Origin: Chromera velia
Lineage: Eukaryota > Sar > Chromeraceae
Assembly (NCBI GenBank): GCA_018398765.1
Contig: JAHBMJ010000076.1
Coordinates: 16,055-58,519 of the forward strand
DNA: 42,465 nt
Direction of reading: 5' to 3'
The notes below the pieces were generated by a model, which searched no databases, was not told where the DNA came from, and saw nothing but the letters and a program-made list of their open reading frames with translations. Positions 34,156 to 42,465 of the stretch are shown piece by piece (the first letter of the stretch is position 1; each line of letters begins with the position of its first letter). Made by a program: the position numbers and the translations under genes.

Positions 34156-36871
34156 AGCCTATGTGGCTTTGTTTTTTTTTTTACAGACAGCCACACAGAG
34201 ATCTTCGCGTGCCCAGAACAAACATCATGAAACTTCCCTCAGCAGACCTTCAAGCGATCACAGAATGGACGTGCAAGGCCGCCCACTCTTAATTCCACCT
34301 ATCCCCTCGCGTACCGGAGCTTCTAAACAGATAGACCCTGAACGGACAGACCTGAACAGACGGGTCGTCAAACGCTTTCTGCACCTCGTCCATTTCACTT
34401 TCCTTCCCTGTTCCTGCTCCCGCTCCTCTCCTCTCTCCACTCTGTTGCACAAAAGGAACCGGTCCAGTAGCAGACGCTGGCGGCTTCTCTCTTTTCACAA
34501 CCTCAAGCAGAACCCGCTCTATCACTGTTGGGAGTGCCTGTGTGATTTGATCATGCGTGCCTGACAGGAGCACAACGCGGTCCTGGGTCCCGGGAAAAAC
34601 CTCACGACTCCCGGAGAGACGAACCCTGACTCCGGTCCTGTTCTGAAGATCAGTCACAACCTGGCCTGCAGAGATAGGGAGAAGCGAGCCAGCAGTTGGA
34701 CGGACAGTCGCACAGTCAGTCCGTCAGTCAGCCATTCAGTCAATCAGTCAGCCATTCAGTCAATCGGTCCGTCCGTCAGCCATTCAGTCAATCAGTCGGT
34801 CCTTCCGTCAGCCATTCAGTCAATCGGTCGGTCCGTCCGTCAGCCATTCAGTCAATCAGTCGGTCCGTCCGTCAGCCATTCAGTCAATCAGTCAGTCCGT
34901 CCGTCAGCCATTCAGTCAATCAGTCGGTCAGTTCGTCAGTCAGCCATTCAGTCAATCAGTCGGTCCGTCCGTCAGCCATTCAGTCAATCAGTCAGCCATT
35001 CAGTCAATCGGTCGGCCATTCAGTCAATCGGTCCGTCAGTCAGCCATTCAGTCAATCAGTCGGTCCGTCCGTCAGCCATTCAGTCAATCAGTCGGTCCGT
35101 CCGTCAGCCAGCCAGTCAATCAGTCAGTCCGTCAGTCAGCCATTCAGTCAATCAGTCAGTCCGTCAGTCGGCCGTTCAGTCAATCAGTCGGTCAGTTCGT
35201 CAGTCAGCCGTTCAGTCAATCGGTCCGTCAGTCAGCCATTCAGTCAATCAGTCAGTCCGTCAGTCAGCCATTCAGTCAATCAGTCAGTCCGTCCGTCAGC
35301 CATTCAGTCAATCAGTCGGTCAGTTCGTCAGTCAGCCATTCAGTCAATCAATCGGTCCGTCCGTCAGCCATTCAGTCAATCAGTCAGCCATTCAGTCAAT
35401 CAGTCAGCCATTCAGTAAATCGGTCCGTCCGTCAGCCATTCAGTCAATCAGTCGGTCCGTCCGTCAGCCATTCAGTCAATCAGTCGGTCCGTCCGTCAGC
35501 CATTCAGTCAATCAGTCAGTCCGTCAGTCAGCCATTCAGTCAATCAGTCGGTCACTTCGTCAGTCAGCCATTCAGTCAATCAGTCGGTCCGTCCGTCAGC
35601 CATTCAGTCAATCAGTCAGTCCGTCAGTCAGCCATTCAGTCAATCGGTCCGTCCGTCAGCCATCCAGTCAATCAGTCAGTCCGTCAGTCGGCCGTTCAGT
35701 CAATCAGTCGGTCAGTTCGTCAGTCAGCCGTTCAGTCAATCGGTCCGTCAGTCAGCCATTCAGTCAATCAGTCAGTCCGTCAGTCCGTCAGTCAGCCATT
35801 CAGTCAATCAGTCGGTCCGTCAGTCAGCCGTTCAGTCAATGAGTCAGTCCGTCAGTCAGCCAGTCAGCCAGTCAGTCAATCAGTCAGTCCGTCAGTCGGT
35901 CATTTAGTTGATCAGTCAGTCAGTCAGCCAGTCAGCCACTCAGTTGCTATCATTCAAGCACCATGACGAGAAGGCAAATCTGTTCCCTTCCCTTCCCGCC
36001 CTTCCACAAGCATTACGCATCACATGAGCACGCCCACAGAACAGGCCAGCCACTTGGAAGAACATTTGAGACAAGTGGCAGAAATTTGCGGAAGAGTAGG
36101 GGTTGAGGAGGAGAGCTGGAAGCGTTCAGGCATTGGAAGTCTGCTTGCTGATGCAGAAAGACACAGTCCAGGACTAAAACTTGCGGAAAGTCACGTAGTG
36201 AACACAGAATTCCACAAAAGCATGCATAAAAGAAAATAAAAATGGAAAGCCGGGCGATCCCACCAAGCAGACAGCATTCGGCTGACCGCTCTTGCCGATA
36301 ATGGATCCCGCAGCCGCGTGTGAAACAAGCAGCTTGAGAAATTCAGGACCGTCGACTGCCGCGGCTGCCGCCCTGTCTACCTCCCTCTCGTCGCCCTCTC
36401 TCTCCTTTTCCTTTCCCCTTTCTTCTCTCGTCCCCCCTTCTACGGGACTCTCTGCACCGGCAGCGCCTAATCCGTTGTGTCCGTCTCCTTCTCCGACCCC
36501 GTTTCCTATTTCAGTCTCCTCTGCTTGTGCCTTCACAGTCTTGTCTGAATTCGAATGAATCCCATTCCGCTCCTCTGGCTCGGCAACTGGGAGAATGATA
36601 GCAGCTGAGGATTCCCCCCCTTCAGCCTCTGCTCCGCGCTCCCTCTCCCCTTGAGAAGCGGTACCCCCCTCTCCTCCTCCTGCCTCAGCCTCCTCCACCT
36701 CTCCTCTCGCCTCTTCTCCGCGCCCCGACACTTCTCCGCTGCAGGGACCCTCCTCCTCGTCCTGCTGCTCTGTTGACTGTCCTCCTGTCTTCTCTTCCCT
36801 CGGGTCAAAGGGGTCGAGCGTGGACGTGTCTCGGCATGGCCGAGTCGTCGTCGGGGTCTTCTGCTCGTCTT
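30218..36871 (-). CDS. Triple KH-domain RNA-binding protein with Q-rich C-terminus (PCBP/Nova-like)
   Basis: Exons: about 36871-36287, 34665-34352, 34072-33890, 33599-32913, 32503-32359, 32089-31050, 30718-30218 (TGA). Phases agree at all six junctions. The product is about 1,150 residues. KH1 is split by the first intron right after its GKSG loop (HAAAGSIIGKSG, then QVVTDLQNRTGVRVRL). KH2 has LVGALIGKGGSIVKQIQ. KH3 has IPDTYVGALMGEQGKGISEL, with the loop as GEQG. Before KH1 lies an acidic, Glu/Gly-rich region; after KH2 an Arg-Asp/Glu stretch; the last 500 residues are rich in Gln, Pro and Gly, with two poly-Q runs near the end. Three such KH domains bind single-stranded, often C-rich or YCAY-type RNA, and act in splicing, stability or translation control. 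The 5' end is unresolved: the first exon has no in-frame ATG, the frame is closed at 36948-36950, and an acceptor near 36872 is only a candidate. Confidence 0.85.
32510..32637. repeat. CA microsatellite beside the KH3 exon
   Basis: CA repeats with ACAT and CT interruptions fill the start of the intron upstream of the KH3 exon on the coding (minus) strand. The repeat runs to within a few bases of the acceptor, so the polypyrimidine tract is replaced by GT repeats before gtgcag. Confidence 0.85.
34098..34153. repeat. CA then GA microsatellite in a KH-gene intron
   Basis: CATACATA, then CA repeats, then an uninterrupted GA run. It lies in the intron between the KH1 end exon and the KH2 exon, about 25 bases from the KH2 acceptor. 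Confidence 0.9.
34700..35940. repeat. 1.2-kb GTCA-type array with higher-order units
   Basis: An array built almost wholly of tetramers GTCA, GTCC, GTCG, GCCA, TTCA and ATCA in 4-bp register. Longer units recur, for example GTCAGCCATTCAGTCAATCA followed by GTCG/GTCC tetramers, so units of about 28-40 bp are nested in the tetramer pattern. It fills most of the 1621-bp intron that splits KH1. It encodes a 240-codon artificial plus-strand frame. Confidence 0.95.
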
Positions 36872-36949
36872 CTATTGTGAGGCAAATGGTTTGGCCCTTC
36901 TCCCCGCAGCAGGACGCTGGGGAGGGGGCGAAAGAGGGGCGGAGATTCT

Positions 36950-37626
36950 AGGCGCAATCGTAGGAGTCTGTCTTAGTCGCTGACGCTGTCGAAAACCTCT
37001 CGGAGGAGACAGCATAGGAGAGCCAGGCAGGCACCGAGATCGTCCGAGTGAAATTCTCCAAGAGCCCGTCTCCGTCCGGGGTGGCAGGCCTAGCGGTCCT
37101 GTGTGTTGTCTCCCCACGAAAGTCAGACCGAAAATTGGTTCCTGAGATGCTAGTCTACAAGAGACAAGTCGGCCTGTAGCTCTCAATTTCGTACAACGGA
37201 GCACTTCACCTTGATATATTTCTTTTGTTCAACGCTCCGTATATTCATATATCTGGAAGGATTGCAAGGGGCACTGCGAAAAAAGGTGTGTACCTTGACG
37301 CGGGAGCCGAGTTTTGGCACCCATGCAAAGACCGATACAGCGCCCCGCGCGTACAAGGGCCCGCGCGTTTTCGCTTTGCGGGACATCTGCTCCATGCACA
37401 TTGCGGGACCCCGACACAATTAAGTTTAATTTTCTGTGTGGACTTTTTTGTGGCTTCGGCATGTCCGAGGCCGAGCTACATTGGGGTGAGCCCCCGTCCC
37501 GTCCCACCAAAGCACGTTCCGGGATGGGGAAACCGATCGGTCTTTCACTCCTTCTGTAAACTTCCACCCCTCCCGCTCTCTCGAAGTTTCCTTGCTGTCC
37601 ACGGTTTGAGGGAAAGGAAGGACAAG
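36950..37626. promoter_or_regulatory. Shared upstream region of the KH gene (-) and RPL10 (+)
   Basis: The two genes point away from each other, with under 0.7 kb between the RPL10 ATG (37627) and the closed end of the KH first-exon frame. Pyrimidine-rich DNA (about 37545-37590) precedes the RPL10 start. The space must hold the control regions and 5' UTRs of both genes. No TATA box is evident close to RPL10. Confidence 0.5.
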
Positions 37627-40588
37627 ATGGGGCGCCGACCGGCTCGCTGCTACCGCTACCAGAAGGACAAGCCCTACCCTAAGTCCAGATTCTGCAGAGG
37701 TGTGCCCGACCCCAAGATTCGTATCTATGATGTGGGTAAGAAGAGGGCCGATGTGGATGACTTCCCCGCAGTCGTCCACCTCGTGTCCGATGAGCTCGAG
37801 CAGATCTCCTCTGAGGCTCTTGAGGCTGCCCGCATTGCCGCCAACAAGGTGAGAGGGATGACGGATTGATGAGATCTGATTGAAGTCCAGTGTCTTCCTT
37901 CCTCACTCATTTGCTTCCTTTTTTGACTCCTTATATATGCAGAACATGATCAAGTCCTGCGGTAAGGACTTCTTCCACCTCCGTGTGCGCGTCCATCCCT
38001 TCCACGTGCTTCGTATCAACAAGATGCTTTCGTGCGCTGGAGCGGATAGGTGAGTTCGGACATGTGGCCCGAGCTGCCATTTACATCTCTTCCTCAGTCA
38101 GACAGAGAAAGGGGGCTGTTCATCTGGAACCATTTAGTCGGCTGGGGGATACTTGTTTCATTCATCTACATGTGTGTGAGTCGTACAAGTGCATAAGTAA
38201 ATGAGGGAAATGACAGCGGGAATCTCCAAGGGAAGACCACTCAGGGATTTGACCTGCGTCTCCTGCCTCTTCCTCCTGCCTGCAGACTCCAGACCGGTAT
38301 GCGTGGAGCCTTCGGAAAGCCCAACGGAACCTGCGCCCGTGTGAAGATCGGACAGATCCTCATGTCCATCCGCACTAAGGTCAGCTGACTGCGCACATAC
38401 TTGTGCTGAGGGGCTCGCGTTTGTGCGGGTCTGCATAGTCAAACAGGACGGGGTTTTAATGTATGCACGTGCAATAATATCTGCTGTCGGTCGATACATT
38501 GATGCATTGGAGAGCCTCACTGACTGGAGTGTGGGGATGCAGCTGTGGTTATAGGGGGGCTTGTGGCGAAGACGTGAGAGAGAGGGCCGAATATATGATC
38601 TGCGGAAGACTGGAGACAGAGCTCGAGACAACGTGTGGAGCAGCAGTTTGAATTGAGAGGGTGGGGCTCCTCTGAAGGATATGTCGAGGACCTGTGCCAA
38701 CACAGGCTGGCGTGACACCAGTTTTCTCCACCTTCCGCTTGAGGACAATCTTTCCCACACCCCTAGGTTGCCGTGCCATTTTCCCTTCAGTTTCCGGTGC
38801 TCTGTACAGTACATATTGCTGTTTCCTCTCTCACAGCATCCAATACCGACAGCCTCATTCACATATAATGTGTGCATGACGATATTCCTTGGAGGATCCG
38901 CAGTGCATTTTTGCTTTTCTTCCTCGGCACGATCTTACAACACTCCACTATTGCTGTCTGTGCGCTCGTGCCCGTCTCTCTCCTCCGTGTGCTCGCATGC
39001 GGGTGTGCTAGACCTTCTCTCGTCGTCCCCCACGCTGGCAACCGCTCTGCTCTCTTTGGTTTTCCTTCTTCCTCCGTCGTCTGCTCCTCTTCTGCAGCAT
39101 AGCAGGGTGCCTTCGCATCATATCGCCTTGTGAAAAGAAGCCTTGTAGCTGACGGTGTTCATTGTGTGGCGTCCATACATCTACAGCCCGTTTTTGATGT
39201 GTCTGAGTTCGTGGGTACTTTTTTATTTGTGCTAGTCTGAGGTCATCTGAGAGCGTGCGCGCGGGTGTTTGTGTTCGGGTGTGTATGTGTGTGTGTGTGT
39301 GCTCGCGCGCTGGCGCTTGCATTTTCGTGGATGTGGAAGCGTTTGTCTACGCATCCATGCATCTGGACGTCAGTGTGCCCGAATGTGAATCCATCTATGC
39401 CCATCTGTGTGTGTGCGTGTGTGTGTGTGACTGTGTGTGTGCAGGAGGACCGTGTCGACAAGGCCGTGGAGGCTCTCCGCAGAGCCGGTTACAAGTTCCC
39501 CGGCAGACAGAAGGTGTTCGTCTCCGACAAGTGGGGCTTCACCCGCTTCACCAAGGAGGAGTACAAGAAGTGGACCGAGGAGGGCAGACTCATCTCTGCA
39601 GGTGTCCACGTCAAGTGGTCAGTCAGTCAGTCAGGGCATGCAGCAGTCAGCAAGGTGTGCAGGGGAGAGGCGTTCACAGGCACGCTCGACGACTGCTCCG
39701 GATCAGTCAGTGAGTTGTCCATCTGGGGGGGGAGGTGGGGGGATCCATCCGTGAGAGAGAGGAGAGATGGGCTCCCGTCAGTTCGCCGACCAGAGGAGGG
39801 GGGGGGTTTGAAAGAGCCAAAAAAAGGAAGACGGGAGTGGGGTTCCCTGTCAAAAATGAGAAGGAGGGTAAGGGAAAGGAAGTGGGAGGAGAGGAGAGGA
39901 ATTGAGAAGACTGTCAGCTGCATGTGGGGGGAGAGGATTGGAGTGCGAATGCAAAACACGAGAGATAGGAGGAAAAACTGACATGAGAGGAGAGGGAGCA
40001 GAAGACAGGAGTGAAAAGGTGAAAAAAGGAGAGGGGAGGAGGAGGGACTCAGAAACGTGGACGCCTGGGGGGTTCGGTGAAGTTTTGCTAGCAGAGAAAG
40101 GAGGTGGATCTCGGAATGCTTCGGCTGCCGGCGCCGCTACTCAGTGACAGACTGGACAGGCAAAGCGTGAATGTGACGATGACGCAATTGAGGGGTATCC
40201 AATTTTTGTGTTCTTTTTTTTTGCCTCTCCGTTTTTTTGGGCCCATCTGATTCGGGGTGCATGCCATCCCCCACCCTGCGGATGGGTGAGAACTGTGGTG
40301 GTTTTGATTTGTGCGATTTCTTGCTGCTGCTTTGTCGACGTGCCCGTTTGGTTTTGTGTTTCGTTGTGGGGAAACTGGGGGTCTATGCATGTAAGTTTTT
40401 CGCGGTCTCACGCTTCGCCGCTCTTCCATGCTCTTTCTTTGACCGACCCACTCATTCACTCCCTGGCTGGCTGTCCGACTGCCTGCCTGCCTGCCTACAG
40501 GATCTCCTCCAAGGGACCCATGTCTCGCCACTTCGGAGGACAGCACATCGACCTCGATGCCCTCGAGAAGGCAGCTGCTGAAGAGTAA
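37627..40588 (+). CDS. RPL10: 60S ribosomal protein uL16 (RPL10), five exons, complete
   Basis: Exons 37627-37848, 37943-38049, 38286-38379, 39445-39617 and 40501-40588 join in frame to a 227-residue protein, close to the usual 214-220. It starts with the family hallmark [20 protein letters not shown]. It contains [20 protein letters not shown], then [20 protein letters not shown], the conserved P-site loop region [20 protein letters not shown], and [17 protein letters not shown]. The ending [17 protein letters not shown] is lineage-specific. uL16 joins the 60S subunit late and lies near the peptidyl-transferase centre. Donors are gtgaga, gtgagt, gtcagc and gtcagt; acceptors are tgcag (three) and ctacag. 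Introns 3 (1065 bp) and 4 (883 bp) are long; I found no convincing snoRNA in them. Exon codons are strongly C/G-ending, as expected of a highly expressed gene. Confidence 0.97.
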
Positions 40589-42465
40589 ACAGTCTCTTCA
40601 CTCATTCCCAACCGTCCTCAAACCACACCAACCGTGCAGCAGCCAAATCACGTCGAGAGAGATTGTGTGCTCTAGCAGTGCACCCCTTCTGTGAGAGAGC
40701 CATCTGGAATTCTACAGCACCAGGCCCGGAGGGGGTGCTTCAGTGTCTGTCAACCCGTTTCTCCTGACCGGGTCTTTCTTTGAAAGCTTCGGGCATGTGA
40801 TTCGAGAACACAGATGCTGATATTCAAGATCTTGTTGGAGCCACAAACAAATTAAGATATCATCATCATTTAATAATATTATTATTATTATTAATCGGTC
40901 TATAGGCCATCATGCAGTGCATAAGTCTAGGACAATGCTTTATTGCCCCTTTGCCAGACCTGCATCATACAACGGAAGGGGGCTTCACTCTCGCAACTCT
41001 AAACACCCTGCATCTAGAAGATGCTTTCTAAATCGCTGATGCCGTTTCCCTTCTGTGGGAGGAGTGCGATAACTGCAACAGAGACTCTCAGGCAGTAGAG
41101 GCAGACAGGAAGACCGGTGGAGAGGGGGGACGGGAGATGTATGTAGGAGATGGAAAAAGAACATTCAAAGGTGAGACGGGAAGAGAGGTAAGTAACTATC
41201 ACATGCATCGAATCGCAGGCCTTACGATGGAGGGCGCAGACAGATGTTTCGCAAGAGTCGCAGGGCCGGTATGGGTGAGTGTCTGAGTGCCAGGGTGACC
41301 TTCATTCGTGCCAACAATTCGCTTTACGTGTATAAATAAATATCAATTAAATTAGGATTAGGATTAATGTCCGGAGGATTGGCCTCCCGCCCCAACGATC
41401 CTGTAGAGCTACACTAAGTAGCCTGAGTTATCATCCTAGCTATCATCTAGCTACCATATTAATTGTTCCAGATATTGTCCCTACTCGACCTGGATCTAGG
41501 ATAAGATAGGATAGGACTTTATACCAGTGTTTCGGGAATCCCCGCGGTCTACTGCCAGGTACCGGCTTAGTCTAGACCCTAGAGTTATTCTCCTTACTTA
41601 TATTAAAGTAATTGTATGCCTAGTTGTATGTACTTTCCTGAATTTTGGTTCAAAATTTAATAAAAAAAGGGTTATGCTATTATAATGTTTATAGCTATAG
41701 TCAACGCCTAGCATCATGCACGAATCAGTACGATAAGCACACAATTCACCACAACACATATGCAACATCAGTTTTCATTAGTTTTTTCATAAAACAACAT
41801 GAAACAAACATGGCATATAAACATGGCATTACATCAAACGAATAAAAACTCTATATCTAAAGTCTGCATAGAACTGCATGCAGTATGCAATGCCATGCAT
41901 CCTAGCGCATGCATGATGCATCATACATGTATTATTAAATTAAAATACAATCTAAGTGTCAACCTTCCGCAAGGCTCAGGCTGTCTCTAGGGCTATGCTA
42001 GGCTGCCGTAGCAGTATGTTGATCCAGCTGTGTATAAAACCAGCCGAACGCCAGACGCTCATTTATCGGCCGGTAGCGATGGTGAATGGTGATAATGAAT
42101 GAATGAATGAATGAATGTAGTGACCATGTTTGATTTGATTATATTTGATTTGATTTGATTTGATTTGATTTGAGCTTCAACCTCAAATATTTGATATTTG
42201 AGGTAAGATTTGAGGTTAACCTCTTAGGGTTCCTCACTGAGTCACTGATTTACTGTCACTCTGATCATTTTTCTCATGACAATAGTTATCAGAACATTTC
42301 TGATGTGTGTTTCAAAAATTTAAAAAAATATATATAAAATTATAACTTATCAGTTCCGTAAAAAAAATATGCCTGTGTGGCAGTGTATATACACTAGTCA
42401 CTGAGACTCACTCTAGTACTAATAGAGATTAAGAACGTAAAATTGATAGATTTGAAATTGCATAT
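40589..42465. other. 3' flank of RPL10 and AT-rich spacer
   Basis: No gene is supported. 40866-40896 has an ATT-repeat run. 41340-42465 is AT-rich. 41870-41930 is dense in GCATGC and ATGCAT words. Confidence 0.5.
42095..42203. repeat. GAAT and TTTGA runs next to a 10-bp hairpin
   Basis: GAAT units at about 42097-42116, TTTGA/TTGAT pentamers at about 42129-42173, then a perfect inverted repeat, CCTCAAATAT-TTG-ATATTTGAGG (42181-42203). TTTGAGGTT recurs at 42209-42217 as a second possible partner for AACCTCAAA at 42179-42187. Confidence 0.85.

Noticed and set aside
34696-35418. 240-residue plus-strand open frame of Q-S-V-S repeats
   Set aside because: It is an artefact of the GTCA-type array and lies antisense inside an intron of the KH gene.
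38380-40500. snoRNA genes inside the long RPL10 introns
   Set aside because: Ribosomal protein introns often host snoRNAs, but I found no C box and D box at sensible spacing.

Overview
The window is nuclear DNA from a microbial eukaryote. Its genes are split by spliceosomal GT-AG introns, usually 50 bp to 1.6 kb long, and both introns and spacers are full of microsatellites. The ribosomal protein, the Rab-like GTPase, the amino-acid transporter and the long tetranucleotide repeats together suggest an alveolate, and a chromerid such as Chromera velia fits best. That placement is inference from gene style and is not proven by any marker here.

Layout, left to right. 229-672 (+) is the last exon of a Rab-like GTPase of the RBJ/DNAJC27 type. 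800-2310 is a repeat block with a 0.9 kb CATC array at its core. 3106-7083 is a mariner-type mobile element arranged as 377-bp repeat / cargo / 377-bp repeat / cargo / 377-bp repeat, flanked by TA. The first cargo copy is broken at a single N. The intact cargo carries two minus-strand ORFs whose stop and start overlap as TGATG. 8.4-10.4 kb (-) holds three well-defined exons of an unrecognised gene. 11.23-11.88 kb is a CA/CACACG array. 11910-14012 (-) is a three-exon gene for a large helical-repeat protein (ankyrin-like, with an F-box-like start). 16345-23355 (-) is a 14-exon transporter of the amino acid/auxin permease (SLC38/AVT-like) family. 23.4-30.2 kb has no gene I can support. 30218-36871 (-) is a seven-exon gene for a protein with three KH domains and glutamine-rich tails. 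37627-40588 (+) is a complete five-exon gene for ribosomal protein uL16 (RPL10), head to head with the KH gene. The rest is AT-rich spacer.

Exons were placed by hand from reading frame, splice sites and family resemblance. In the RPL10 gene, in exons 2-7 of the KH gene and in most of the transporter, the phases agree across every junction. Two features stand out beyond the genes: the two-ORF mariner array, and a splice-site pattern in which 5' sites mostly have C at +3 (GTCAG) and 3' sites are mostly TGCAG. The genes do not form a pathway; they look like unrelated neighbours.
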